64,000 nt of DNA, taken from positions 2,232,001 to 2,296,000 of the forward strand of contig CBDCMO010000002.1 of the NCBI GenBank assembly GCA_965219125.1, read 5' to 3'. The notes below the pieces were generated by a model. It was not told where the DNA came from, made no database searches, and saw only the letters and a program-made list of their open reading frames with translations. Numbering within the stretch: the first letter of the stretch is position 1; the number at the start of each line of letters is the position of its first letter. Shown here piece by piece: positions 1-8,079 of the stretch. Made by a program: the position numbers and the translations under genes. This stretch comes from JBBSOK01 sp965219125 (lineage in GTDB: Bacteria > Bacteroidota > Bacteroidia > Flavobacteriales > Flavobacteriaceae).

Positions 1-1359
1 GTTTTCAAAATCCCATCTTGCGTTTAAAACATCATCTTGAGAAAATGCAAATTGCCAAGTCGGCAAAATATCCTGATCGCTCATATTATGCCACGGATTG
101 TTACTTGTTTCAATACCTTCAGTAAACTTTTTAAGCCCGTTCCCTGTATTGAAATTTGTTTCAAAAGGAATTTGTGTAATGGTTGAAGTTGCAGGAATCC
201 AATTTGCAAAACCTTTAAAACCTGATGCATCTTCTAGCGCCGGATTTCTATCTGCACCAGAAAACATATGTCTTTCCGCACTGAAAAAACGGTCATAATC
301 TGTCGGATCGTTATTAAAATTACTGTATTGGCTATTGTTGTAAACGCAATTTGGCGCAAAAAGTCCTAAAGAAGTATAAGGCATAACGGGATTTTCGTGA
401 AGCAACGTCATCCAATTATTTCCACCGGTTTGAAAGGACGCTTGGTTTCTGTTCGGCCAAATATCTACTCCTGTAAAAACTTCAAAAGAAGAGCGACCGA
501 TAGTATTTGCGCGTGTTCTCGAACTACTCGGGAAAGCAGTTGTATTCCAGAAAAAATTGATAAAAATATTACTGCTCACGCGTTGCTCAAATCCGTTTGA
601 CGTATCGTTATCCTCATCATTCTGAACAAAAATACTATTGTTATTGTTAAGCCGGTTTTGCCAGCCAACACTACCATTTATAAGCATAGCATCATACCAC
701 ATTACTTCTTTGCCCAACGCTTCCACAGCTGTTGTTAGATCACGAAGCAACTCATACATAAGTTGGGCGGTTGCTGCATTTGTATTGGTTTCTTGATTTA
801 TAAACCAACCATCAAATTTATAATACTGCATAATTGCGACGAGTTTAGGCACTACTACAAAATTTCCAGCGCCATCTTGCTCTAAAAATTGTTGCAGCGT
901 AGCTGTTGAACCGCCAAAAGCATTTGGAGAGAAAAATATATCTCCAAACATTTTTACGCCATTTTTATGAGCCGCATTGCTCCAAGGCGCAGATGGTATT
1001 TGTACCGTTTGGCTTGCAGTGCCGCCAAACCAAACAAATTTATCTATATATGCCCAATTTGTAAAATTGTATAAATTGAATTGAGATTGCTCGCCACTAT
1101 AGTTGCCAAAATTGTTCATACCATCTGGCAGATATGCAATTTCCATATCGTTGGTAAGGTTTGAGTTAAATTGTGTTGCGGTATTTTGAAAACGTTCGGC
1201 AAGTGGAATGTTTGCAATTAGTGAAGCATCTGCCGTTGATCCATCTTCCGTCCAATCTTTTAATTCTTGAATGGTGAGGATAAAAGGTGGTGCATTTACT
1301 ATTTGCCCAAAAGTGAAAATGGTGTAAAAAAAGCACAGCAATAAAGTAATTTTTTTCAT
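1..1359 (-). CDS. Secreted GH85 endo-beta-N-acetylglucosaminidase (3' end outside window)
   Basis: The 453 visible codons start at an ATG on the minus strand and run off the left edge. The first 19 residues (MKKITLLLCFFYTIFTFGQ) are a signal peptide. The body matches glycoside hydrolase family 85: KMFGDIFFSPNAFGG, then FDGWFINQET around residues 183-191. There Asn188 and Glu190 sit where GH85 enzymes keep the oxazoline-positioning Asn and the catalytic acid Glu. GH85 enzymes cut the chitobiose core of N-glycans, so the inferred role is deglycosylation of host or algal glycoproteins outside the cell. The C-terminus is not visible, so a type IX sorting domain cannot be confirmed. Seen: signal peptide and motif. 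Known: family chemistry. Inferred: substrate. Confidence 0.9.
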   Translation of the reverse strand, partial: MKKITLLLCFFYTIFTFGQIVNAPPFILTIQELKDWTEDGSTADASLIANIPLAERFQNTATQFNSNLTNDMEIAYLPDGMNNFGNYSGEQSQFNLYNFTNWAYIDKFVWFGGTASQTVQIPSAPWSNAAHKNGVKMFGDIFFSPNAFGGSTATLQQFLEQDGAGNFVVVPKLVAIMQYYKFDGWFINQETNTNAATAQLMYELLRDLTTAVEALGKEVMWYDAMLINGSVGWQNRLNNNNSIFVQNDEDNDTSNGFEQRVSSNIFINFFWNTTAFPSSSRTRANTIGRSSFEVFTGVDIWPNRNQASFQTGGNNWMTLLHENPVMPYTSLGLFAPNCVYNNSQYSNFNNDPTDYDRFFSAERHMFSGADRNPALEDASGFKGFANWIPATSTITQIPFETNFNTGNGLKKFTEGIETSNNPWHNMSDQDILPTWQFAFSQDDVLNARWDFEN

Positions 1360-1472
1360 AGTGTTAAAATTTGTGAATATGAGTTATCTGAAAAGATACA
1401 AAATAACTAATTTGTTTGCCACATTTAATTAAAAATGCTTTAAATGCTATTTTCTATCCTCTTAAAAGTATT

Positions 1473-1916
1473 TTATTCTGAAGGAATTATTGTTATAGTC
1501 TGTTTATTTTCCGGTGGATTTTTAATACGAACAGCTATTTTTGTATAATCCCATTCACTATTTATCTTATTGGCAGCGATGTCTAAATTTGCTTTTCCTC
1601 TTGTGTCAACCAAACGAATAGTTGTATTTACGGTTTTATTATTGTTGCTTTATTCAACTTCTCCTTCTAAGATTGCAAGCTTATCAATTGATTTAATTTC
1701 ACCGAGTAATTGGGCTACGCGTTCGTCTGCTTTTACTCTTTGAAGAGCGTTTTCATATAATGGTTTGTCTGCGTAGGCTTGGACTAAATCGGTTGTAAAT
1801 TCACTCGGTGTTAAAGTGAAAAGTACAATTCCTGCAAGAATTATTAAGGAAATTGGAATTACCCATTTCCAGTTTCTTTTTAGATAAGAATTTTGCGATT
1901 TTTGGATGCTGCTCAA
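1473..1916 (-). pseudogene. Coa1-like (cytochrome oxidase assembly factor Coa1 family) gene interrupted by an in-frame TAA
   Basis: An 88-codon reading frame (MSSIQKSQNSYLKRNWKWVI...) has one transmembrane segment near residues 17-36 and ends at TAA (1650-1652). The same frame continues for 58 more sense codons to a second TAA at 1473-1475. The downstream part includes KTVNTTIRLVDTRGKANL and INSEWDYTKIAVRI, which resemble the C-terminal half of bacterial Coa1/Tim21-like proteins (about 140 residues, basic W-rich start, G-x-A-x-L strand, NNEWxY motif). The whole unit is 148 codons with no frameshift. The interrupting codon lies where relatives, as I recall them, carry Tyr, so one TAT/TAC to TAA change would explain it. 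It could also be a sequencing error or a truncated but functional protein. Confidence 0.65.
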
Positions 1917-1972
1917 ATTTCAAAGTTTAATTCTACCATTGTTAAAAGTAATTATAATACTTACTTCTTGCC

Positions 1973-2008
1973 ACAAAAAAACCCTCAGAAAAAAATTCTG
2001 AGGGCATT
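1973..2008 (-). terminator. Intrinsic terminator of ahcY
   Basis: A perfect 9-bp stem (CCCTCAGAA at 1982-1990 with TTCTGAGGG at 1996-2004) has a 5-nt A loop. Read on the minus strand it is followed by a T run (complement of 1975-1981). It lies 27 bp past the ahcY stop codon. Confidence 0.85.
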
Positions 2009-2034
2009 TTAAAAATTTAAATGATTGTGAAAAT

Positions 2035-3351
2035 CTAGTATCTGTAATACTCAGGCTTATAAGGCCCTTCAACCGTTACACCAATATATTCGGCTTGGTC
2101 ATTTGTTAATTCAGTAAGCTCTACACCAATTTTCTCTAAGTGTAATTTTGCAACCTTTTCATCTAAATGTTTTGGCAACATGTACACTTCATTATCGTAT
2201 TTATCACTGTTTTTCCAAAGTTCAATTTGCGCTAAGGTTTGGTTTGTAAAACTGTTGCTCATTACAAAACTTGGGTGGCCAGTTGCGCAACCAAGGTTTA
2301 CAAGACGACCTTCGGCAAGTAGAATTATGTCCTTTCCGTTAATGGTGTATTTATCAACTTGAGGCTTAATTTCAACTTTTGTATTTCCGAAGTTTTTATT
2401 TAACCATTTAACCTGTATTTCATTATCAAAGTGACCAATATTACAAACAATAACCTTGTCTTTCATTGCTTCAAAATGCTCAGCGCGTACAATATCTTTA
2501 TTTCCTGTAGTGGTGATTACGATATCTGCAGTTTTAACAACGGTCTCTAATTTTTTTACTTCAAAACCATCCATTGCCGCTTGTAAAGCACAAATTGGGT
2601 CAACCTCCGTAACGGTAACAATACTACCGGCACCTTTAAAAGAAGCTGCCGTACCTTTTCCAACATCACCGTAACCACAAACAATTACGCGTTTTCCGGC
2701 AAGCATAATATCGGTTGCACGACGCACAGCATCTACCGCGCTCTCACGACAACCGTATTTATTATCGAATTTACTTTTTGTAACACTATCATTAATATTG
2801 ATAGCTGGCATTGGTAAAGTTCCCTTTTTTACACGTTCGTATAAGCGGTGAACGCCTGTTGTAGTTTCTTCAGAAATACCTTTAATTGCGCCTGCTAATT
2901 CAGGATATTTATCCAAAACCATATTGGTAAGATCGCCACCATCATCAAGAATCATATTTAATGGCTTTCGGTCCTCACCAAAGAAAAGAGTTTGCTCAAT
3001 ACACCACTCAAATTCTTCTTCATTCATTCCTTTCCAAGCGTAAACAGGTGTTCCAGCAGCAGCAATTGCAGCGGCAGCTTGATCTTGTGTAGAAAAAATA
3101 TTACAAGAACTCCAAGTAACTTCCGCACCCAAAGCTTGCAAGGTTTCAATTAAAACAGCAGTTTGTATCGTCATATGCAAACAACCTGCAATACGCGCAC
3201 CTTTTAAAGGTTGCTCATTACCATATTCTTCACGAAGACTCATAAGTCCTGGCATTTCTGCTTCGGCAAGTTCAATTTCCTTTCGTCCCCAATCTGCAAG
3301 ATTGATGTCTTTTACTTTATAAGCCGTGTAAGGCACACTTTTAGTTTCCAT
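2035..3351 (-). CDS. ahcY: Adenosylhomocysteinase
   Basis: Encodes 438 residues. It hydrolyses S-adenosylhomocysteine to adenosine and homocysteine in the cytosolic activated-methyl cycle, using tightly bound NAD. The Rossmann motif GYGDVGKGTAASFKGAG and the downstream EVDPICALQAAMDGFEV are clear. The C-terminus LEKIGVELTELTNDQAEYIG and the final PYKPEYYRY are typical of the family. I chose the ATG at 3351 (METKSVPYTAYKVKDINLADWG). An open frame extends 32 codons upstream, but that stretch is the leader, with a promoter-like TAGTTTTG and a hairpin. The gene diverges from the phosphopantetheinyl transferase at 3458 and ends in its own terminator, so it is monocistronic. Confidence 0.98.
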   Translation of the reverse strand: METKSVPYTAYKVKDINLADWGRKEIELAEAEMPGLMSLREEYGNEQPLKGARIAGCLHMTIQTAVLIETLQALGAEVTWSSCNIFSTQDQAAAAIAAAGTPVYAWKGMNEEEFEWCIEQTLFFGEDRKPLNMILDDGGDLTNMVLDKYPELAGAIKGISEETTTGVHRLYERVKKGTLPMPAININDSVTKSKFDNKYGCRESAVDAVRRATDIMLAGKRVIVCGYGDVGKGTAASFKGAGSIVTVTEVDPICALQAAMDGFEVKKLETVVKTADIVITTTGNKDIVRAEHFEAMKDKVIVCNIGHFDNEIQVKWLNKNFGNTKVEIKPQVDKYTINGKDIILLAEGRLVNLGCATGHPSFVMSNSFTNQTLAQIELWKNSDKYDNEVYMLPKHLDEKVAKLHLEKIGVELTELTNDQAEYIGVTVEGPYKPEYYRY

Positions 3352-3369
3352 ATTTCTTATATTTGTTAT

Positions 3370-3387
3370 TCCCGCAGCAGAGCGGGA
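3370..3387. repeat. CCCGC-loop-GCGGG hairpin in the ahcY leader
   Basis: TCCCGC (3370-3375) and GCGGGA (3382-3387) form a perfect 6-bp stem with a 6-nt loop. The hairpin lies 19-36 nt upstream of the ahcY start, so it would be transcribed in the 5' leader. Similar cores occur at 27275-27288 and in the terminator at 33605-33634. Confidence 0.6.
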
Positions 3388-3426
3388 TCGCTTAAATGTA
3401 TTCCGAAATAATTTTTTTATTTCAGA

Positions 3427-3434
3427 CTGCAAAA
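3427..3434 (-). promoter_or_regulatory. Probable -7 element of the ahcY promoter (TAGTTTTG)
   Basis: The minus strand reads TAGTTTTG, matching the Bacteroidota TAnnTTTG consensus. It predicts a leader of about 75 nt. I see no good -33 TTG at standard spacing. Confidence 0.4.
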
Positions 3435-3457
3435 CTACAAAACACAACCTAATTTTT

Positions 3458-4090
3458 ATGCCTCTTTACAAAACTATAACAGTAAACGAACGTACCAAAT
3501 TGCTCATTTGGAAAATAAACGAGGATTTCAATCAATTATCACGGAAAATTAGTCTTACCGATACTAGCAATTTTAGGGTTATGAATATGAAAAGCGATCT
3601 CCACCGCCGTGGTTTTATGAGTATTAGGCATTTGTTGGCGCTTGAAGGTTACACAGACAAGGATTTGTATTATGATGAAAATGGAAAGCCGCATTTAAAG
3701 GATGAAAAGCATATCAGCATTACGCATTCCTTCAATTTTGCTGCGGTAATTATTAGTGATTTTGAAGTGGGAATAGATATCGAAAAACAGCGAAATAAAA
3801 TATTGCGAATTGCACATAAATTTACACCCCTCGAAGAATATAGAACCATTGCCAATGAAGACGCAATGATGCGAAAGTTAACAATTGTTTGGTGTGCAAA
3901 AGAATCTCTGTATAAAAGTTTTGCCAGTCCTGGCGTTAGTTTTTTGGAAAATATTTATGTGGAAGAATTTATGTTGGAAGATAAAAAAACAACTGCAACC
4001 GTAACGTTTATAGAAAAAACCGCGAGTTACGACGTAGATTATTTAGAATTTGAAGACTTTACGTGTGCATATGCAATACTTCAGAAATAA
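3458..4090 (+). CDS. 4'-phosphopantetheinyl transferase superfamily protein
   Basis: Encodes 210 residues. It is predicted to move the phosphopantetheine arm of CoA onto a Ser of an acyl or peptidyl carrier protein. The two Mg2+/CoA-binding motifs of the Sfp-like family are visible: VGIDIEKQ near residue 108 (GxDxE) and WCAKESLYK near residue 146 (WxxKES/A). The length fits single-domain Sfp/HetI-type enzymes. It diverges from ahcY, with only about 106 bp between start codons. It is followed 6 bp later by the prenylglyceryl-phosphate synthase gene, so the two are probably co-transcribed. The target carrier protein is unknown; no carrier protein or synthase lies nearby. Confidence 0.88.
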   Translation: MPLYKTITVNERTKLLIWKINEDFNQLSRKISLTDTSNFRVMNMKSDLHRRGFMSIRHLLALEGYTDKDLYYDENGKPHLKDEKHISITHSFNFAAVIISDFEVGIDIEKQRNKILRIAHKFTPLEEYRTIANEDAMMRKLTIVWCAKESLYKSFASPGVSFLENIYVEEFMLEDKKTTATVTFIEKTASYDVDYLEFEDFTCAYAILQK

Positions 4091-4096
4091 ATAAGC

Positions 4097-4798
4097 GTGC
4101 AAGATTCTTTCTATTCCAATATCCTAAAATTTTCTTCGGAAACAAAAAAAATGCTGGCTATTTTGGTAGATCCAGAAAAGTTTGATGTAGCTAAAACCGA
4201 AGTATTTTTGAATAAACTACCAAGTATAACAAGCCATATTTTTGTGGGTGGAAGTACGGATATAAATAATGAAATTGATGTTGTTGTTGAAGAAATTAAA
4301 AAATATTCCAATCTACCAATCTTCATATTTCCAGGAAGTTCACATCAAGTTACACGAAAAGCTGATGCGCTCTTATTCTTAAGTTTACTTTCAGGTAGAA
4401 ATGCTGAATATTTAATTGGAGAACAAATTAAGGCAGTAAAAAAAATTCAAAAATCTAATATTGAAGTTATTTCAACTGGATATATTCTAATTGATGGCGG
4501 TAATGAAAGCGCTGTTGAAAGAGTAACCCAAACCAAACCAATGCTGCAAAATAACATTGAGGCAATTGTAAACACCGCACTCGCGGGAGAATATCTAGGC
4601 TCAAAAGCAATTTATCTGGAAGCAGGAAGTGGCGCAAAATATCCCGTAAATCCTGAAGTTATTTCTGAAGTTAAAAAAGCACTCACTATTCCTCTCTTTG
4701 TTGGCGGCGGAATTAGAACTGAAATTCAGAAACAGCTAGCATACAAAGCTGGTGCAGATTTGGTTGTGATGGGGACTATTTTTGAAATGGGCATTTAG
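4097..4798 (+). CDS. Geranylgeranylglyceryl/heptaprenylglyceryl phosphate synthase (PcrB/GGGPS-like)
   Basis: Encodes 233 residues with a GTG start, 6 bp after the upstream stop. A TIM-barrel prenyltransferase that forms an ether bond between sn-glycerol-1-phosphate and a polyprenyl diphosphate. Family motifs in order: LAILVDPEKF, FVGGSTD, FPGSSHQVTRKADALLFLS, STGYILIDGG, YLEAGSGAKYPV and the phosphate-binding VGGGIRTE near the C-terminus. Bacterial relatives fall into Bacillus PcrB-type and Bacteroidota group-II enzymes. Prenyl chain length cannot be read from the sequence. The physiological role of the ether lipid in Bacteroidota is not settled. A UbiA-type prenyltransferase occurs at 28.3 kb, but no functional link is shown. 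Confidence 0.9.
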   Translation: MQDSFYSNILKFSSETKKMLAILVDPEKFDVAKTEVFLNKLPSITSHIFVGGSTDINNEIDVVVEEIKKYSNLPIFIFPGSSHQVTRKADALLFLSLLSGRNAEYLIGEQIKAVKKIQKSNIEVISTGYILIDGGNESAVERVTQTKPMLQNNIEAIVNTALAGEYLGSKAIYLEAGSGAKYPVNPEVISEVKKALTIPLFVGGGIRTEIQKQLAYKAGADLVVMGTIFEMGI

Positions 4799-4941
4799 GC
4801 TCCGCTCAATGACCGATAAATAACTGAATGAAAATTGCGAACTCGGTTGCTGAGCCTTTCAACAAACCTAATATAAACGCTGCCGAAGCCAAACTGCCAA
4901 CTGACATTGAAAACTGCAACTTTACAAAACTTAATTAATGC

Positions 4942-4949
4942 TAACTTTG
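4942..4949 (+). promoter_or_regulatory. -7 element (TAACTTTG) for the vitamin-salvage operon
   Basis: TAACTTTG fits TAnnTTTG and lies 38 bp before the start at 4988. A TTTAC at 4921 is a weak -33 candidate. The 189-bp gap has no TPP riboswitch signature. Confidence 0.45.
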
Positions 4950-4987
4950 TAAAAAAAAATTCAACGAATTATAAATAATAAAAACAA

Positions 4988-5248
4988 ATGGACATTTCAG
5001 TAGAACTTACCCTAACGCCACTCCAAGACAACTACGAACCTGCAATTATAAACTTCATTAAAAAACTACGCGAATCTGGACTTACAGTTTTGGAAAATCC
5101 ACTAAGCACACAAGTTTACGGAGAATATGACACGGTTATGAATGTCCTTCAAAAGGAAATGAAAATTGCTTTGGAAGCTGTTGAAAGAGGTTTGCTCTAC
5201 ATAAAAATAGTAAAATCTGATAGAAGCGACTATGAACCACATTTTTGA
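4988..5248 (+). CDS. Thiamine-binding protein (DUF77 / MTH1187-YkoF superfamily)
   Basis: Encodes 86 residues, a single ferredoxin-like domain starting MDISVELTLTPLQDNYEPAI. It fits the DUF77/MTH1187 family, whose members bind thiamine or its hydroxymethylpyrimidine moiety. The single-domain length is normal. No signal peptide is visible, so it is probably cytosolic. Its last 17 bases overlap the PnuC-type transporter gene, which suggests translational coupling and supports a role next to a vitamin transporter, perhaps buffering or presenting imported thiamine. The family assignment is fairly firm; the ligand is inferred from family and context. Confidence 0.8.
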   Translation: MDISVELTLTPLQDNYEPAIINFIKKLRESGLTVLENPLSTQVYGEYDTVMNVLQKEMKIALEAVERGLLYIKIVKSDRSDYEPHF

Positions 5249-5879
5249 TTGGGTTTTTGCGCAGTATGCTGACGTCCCAAACTATCTAATTATATTAGAA
5301 CTTATCGGTGTTTTCTTTGGCGGCTTAAGCGTTTGGTACAGCAAACAAGATAATATTTTGGTGTATCCAACAGGAATAATTAGCACCGCACTTTTCGTTT
5401 ATATATTAGCTATTTACGGACTTTTGGGCGATATGATGATAAATGCATACTACTTTGCAATGAGCATTTACGGCTGGTATATTTGGACACGAAAAGTAGA
5501 TGCAAAACATTATACACCAATTACAAAAACTACGAAAAAGGAAAAAAATCAATCAGTAATTATATTTGTTGCGACTTTAATTTTTGTGTACGTCATTTAT
5601 GAATACTTCGATAGATGGAATAATTGGACGGCTTATGTTGATACGTGCACAACGGCTATTTTCTTTGTTGGAATGTGGCTTATGGCCAAAAAGAAATTGG
5701 AAAACTGGATTTATTGGATTATTGGCGACATTATTTCGGTGCCGCTTTACCTTTATAAAGGACTAATTTTTACTTCGTTTCAATACCTATTATTTACTAT
5801 TATTGCCTTTTATGGATACCGCGCGTGGAAAAAGAATTTGAACATACCCGAAACCAGCCTGCTAAGCTCACCAAAGTAG
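5232..5879 (+). CDS. pnuC: PnuC-family vitamin transporter (nicotinamide riboside or thiamine)
   Basis: Encodes 215 residues with about seven hydrophobic segments. Family signatures include YPTGIISTALFVYILAIYG, the aromatic YGWYIW near residue 80, and IYWIIGDIISVPLYLYKG in the C-terminal half. PnuC proteins are inner-membrane facilitators driven by phosphorylation of the incoming vitamin. The ATG overlaps the thiamine-binding gene by 17 bp, and the kinase-like gene starts inside its 3' end. The thiamine-binding neighbour and the riboswitch-controlled receptor at 13.5 kb favour a PnuT-type thiamine transporter. The NadR-like ATPase next door favours nicotinamide riboside. Sequence alone does not decide. 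Confidence 0.85.
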   Translation: MNHIFDWVFAQYADVPNYLIILELIGVFFGGLSVWYSKQDNILVYPTGIISTALFVYILAIYGLLGDMMINAYYFAMSIYGWYIWTRKVDAKHYTPITKTTKKEKNQSVIIFVATLIFVYVIYEYFDRWNNWTAYVDTCTTAIFFVGMWLMAKKKLENWIYWIIGDIISVPLYLYKGLIFTSFQYLLFTIIAFYGYRAWKKNLNIPETSLLSSPK

Positions 5880-6406
5880 TACTTTTTGGGCCAGAATCTA
5901 CTGGCAAAACTACGTTGGCAAAGCAGTTAGCGGAGTATTATAATGCAGTTTGTGTGCCAGAATATATGCGGGAATATCTTCAACAAAAGTGGGATTTAAA
6001 GAAGGAGTTGGTAGAACTTGAAGATTTAATCCCAATAGCAAAGGGACAATTAAAACTAGAGGCAGCAGTTTCTAAAACGGCCAAAACCCTTTTAATTTGC
6101 GATACAAATTTATTGGAGCTCAAAGTATATTCTGAATATTATTACAATGGGTTTTGTCCAATAGAAATAGAGAAAGAAGCAATTAAAAATACGTATGATT
6201 TTTATTTTTTAACATATATTGATACAACTTGGGAAGCAGACGATTTACGTGACAGACCAAATGAAAGAGAAAAAATGTTCTCTATTTTTGAAGAAGAATT
6301 GATAAAGCAAAATTTCCCATATAAGATTCTGAAGGGAAATAAGGAAGAAAGATTAAAAAAAGCAATTCAGATAATTGATGAATTACTGCAAATAAAATCT
6401 CTGTGA
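5825..6406 (+). CDS. NadR-like P-loop ATPase / nucleoside (vitamin) kinase
   Basis: Encodes 193 residues with a GTG start that overlaps pnuC by 55 bp. The Walker A VLFGPESTGKTTLAKQLA (near residues 19-36) closely resembles the kinase domain of NadR. A later LLICDTNLLELKVYSEYYY has the Asp and aromatic pattern of the Walker B region of those kinases. LRDRPNEREKMFSIFEEEL fits the lid region. No N-terminal HTH or adenylyltransferase domain is present, so this is a stand-alone kinase domain. It probably traps the imported vitamin by phosphorylation. The last codons and stop (TCT CTG TGA) lie inside an inverted repeat that fills the next gap. Confidence 0.8.
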   Translation: MEKEFEHTRNQPAKLTKVVLFGPESTGKTTLAKQLAEYYNAVCVPEYMREYLQQKWDLKKELVELEDLIPIAKGQLKLEAAVSKTAKTLLICDTNLLELKVYSEYYYNGFCPIEIEKEAIKNTYDFYFLTYIDTTWEADDLRDRPNEREKMFSIFEEELIKQNFPYKILKGNKEERLKKAIQIIDELLQIKSL

Positions 6407-6486
6407 ACCTCGGTGAAAACTCTGCGAAACTCTGTGAAATAACTATAATACTGAGTTGCACGGAGAACCGCAGAGTTTCACAGAGA
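6398..6486. repeat. CTCTGTGAA-type inverted repeat
   Basis: Perfect 10-bp ends TCTCTGTGAA (6398-6407) and TTCACAGAGA (6477-6486) enclose further imperfect copies of CTCTG(T/C)GAAA, so most of the 89 bp can fold back. The repeat supplies the last codons and stop of the kinase gene. A related fragment (AACCGCAGAG) appears at about 32850. No ORF or transposase is inside. Confidence 0.7.
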
Positions 6487-6504
6487 ATTAAGTAAAAATT
6501 TAGA

Positions 6505-8079
6505 ATGTTTAGTGATAAAGATATAAATCAAATTAAAAGTCACGGTTTAACTGAGGCAGATGTTTTAAAACAACTCAATATTTTTAAAAAAGGAATTCCT
6601 TTTGCAAAAATTATTGCAACAGCTTCAAAAGATAAAGGTATTCAATCATTTTCAGAAGATGAACAGGAAGAATTTGTAGCTTTATTCGACAATAAAAAAG
6701 ATACTTTACAATTAGTAAAATTTGTTCCAGCATCTGGCGCGGCGAGCAGAATGTTCAAGTTTTTGCATCAGTTTTTAGAAGTTTATAATTCTGAATTAGA
6801 GTTAGAGGATTTTCTTGAAAAAGAAGAAAATACAAATTTGAAAACCTTTTTTGCTTCAATTGAAAAATTTCCATTTTATGAATTGGTTTTAGATAAATTA
6901 TCCGAAAAAAATTCAAATTATAACAAACTTGAAAAGGCTGAACAGCTGTTTCTTTTTTTAAAGGAAATGCTCAGCGAGAATGGTTTCAATTATACGCACA
7001 CACCAAAAGGTTTGGTGCCGTTTCATAAATATGATTACACCATAGTTACCGCATTTGGCGAACAATTATATGAAGCAGCGTTTTATTCTACTTCAAATAA
7101 AATATCGAATTTGCATTTTACGGTTTCAGAGGAACACGAAGCCAAGTTTAAAGAACGTTTCGATGGAATTAGAAATACAATTGAAGAAAAAACGGATGTA
7201 AAATTCAATATTACCTATTCCTTTCAGAAAAAAGAAACGGATACTATCGCCGTAACTTTAGAAAATGAAGTGTTTGTTGATGATAGTAATAATTTGGTTT
7301 TCCGTCCGTCGGGTCACGGCGCGCTGCTTCAAAACCTAAATGAAATTGATGCCGATATAATTTTTATTAAGAATATTGATAATGTAGTTTCAGAGAATTA
7401 TGTTGAAGAAATTGCCTTTCAAAAGAAAGTTTTAGCAGGGAAATTGCTCTCAATTCAACAGCAAATATTTGAGTTTATTGAAGAAATTCAAAATAAAAAT
7501 GTCACAGAATATTCCGAAAGTTTTTTACGGAAAGCTACTAACTTCATCGAAGCAGAACTAAATATTAAAGTAGCCAAAACAAGAGAATCAATAGAGACAA
7601 TAGAATCCAAAGGATCAAAAATTTCAAAAGAACAAATCCTAAAAATCCTTAACCGACCAATACGAATTTGCGGCATGGTAGAAAATACAGGCGCGCCCGG
7701 CGGCGGACCATTTTTAGTAGAAGCTGAAAACGGAAACCAATCCTATCAAATTGTGGAAATGTCACAAATAGATATGAAAAACAAGCAACAGAAAGATTTG
7801 GCAAAAAGTGCAACCCATTTTAATCCGGTAGACTTGGTTTGCGGCGTCCGTAATTATAAAGGAGAAAAGTTTGATCTTATGAAATTTCAGGATGTGGATG
7901 CTGGTTTTATTTCAGAAAAATCATTTCAAGGCAAACCTATAAAAGCACTGGAATTACCGGGACTTTGGAATGGGGCTATGGCAAATTGGATTACAATTTT
8001 TGTTGAAGTGCCACAAATTACCTTCACTCCCGTAAAAACCGTAAATGACTTACTAAACCAAGCTCACCAACCAAAATGA
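6505..8079 (+). CDS. DUF4301 family protein
   Basis: Encodes 524 residues. Whole-length character matches DUF4301 proteins of Bacteroidota, including the signature KFVPASGAASRMFKFL near residue 74, PSGHGALLQNLNEIDADIIF near residue 267, GMVENTGAPGGGPF near residue 390, and HFNPVDLVCG. The PASGAASRM loop followed by a GHGALLQNLN segment is reminiscent of sugar nucleotidyltransferase phosphate-binding loops, but this is my inference; no reaction is established. No signal peptide or membrane segment is present, so it is cytosolic. The stop codon overlaps the start of the release-factor-like gene by 4 bp (ATGA), so the two are translationally coupled. Confidence 0.85.
   Translation: MFSDKDINQIKSHGLTEADVLKQLNIFKKGIPFAKIIATASKDKGIQSFSEDEQEEFVALFDNKKDTLQLVKFVPASGAASRMFKFLHQFLEVYNSELELEDFLEKEENTNLKTFFASIEKFPFYELVLDKLSEKNSNYNKLEKAEQLFLFLKEMLSENGFNYTHTPKGLVPFHKYDYTIVTAFGEQLYEAAFYSTSNKISNLHFTVSEEHEAKFKERFDGIRNTIEEKTDVKFNITYSFQKKETDTIAVTLENEVFVDDSNNLVFRPSGHGALLQNLNEIDADIIFIKNIDNVVSENYVEEIAFQKKVLAGKLLSIQQQIFEFIEEIQNKNVTEYSESFLRKATNFIEAELNIKVAKTRESIETIESKGSKISKEQILKILNRPIRICGMVENTGAPGGGPFLVEAENGNQSYQIVEMSQIDMKNKQQKDLAKSATHFNPVDLVCGVRNYKGEKFDLMKFQDVDAGFISEKSFQGKPIKALELPGLWNGAMANWITIFVEVPQITFTPVKTVNDLLNQAHQPK

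Noticed and set aside
3351..3447. 32-codon extension of ahcY upstream of METKSVP
   Set aside because: The extension is not like AhcY and runs through the hairpin and probable promoter; the internal ATG matches the family start.
3352..3457. SAH or SAM riboswitch before ahcY
   Set aside because: The leader has only simple hairpins and none of the conserved words of known SAM or SAH riboswitches.
4799..4987. TPP riboswitch before the thiamine-binding/PnuC operon
   Set aside because: No CTGAGA, ACCTG or TAATGC core words in order; only a promoter-like element.
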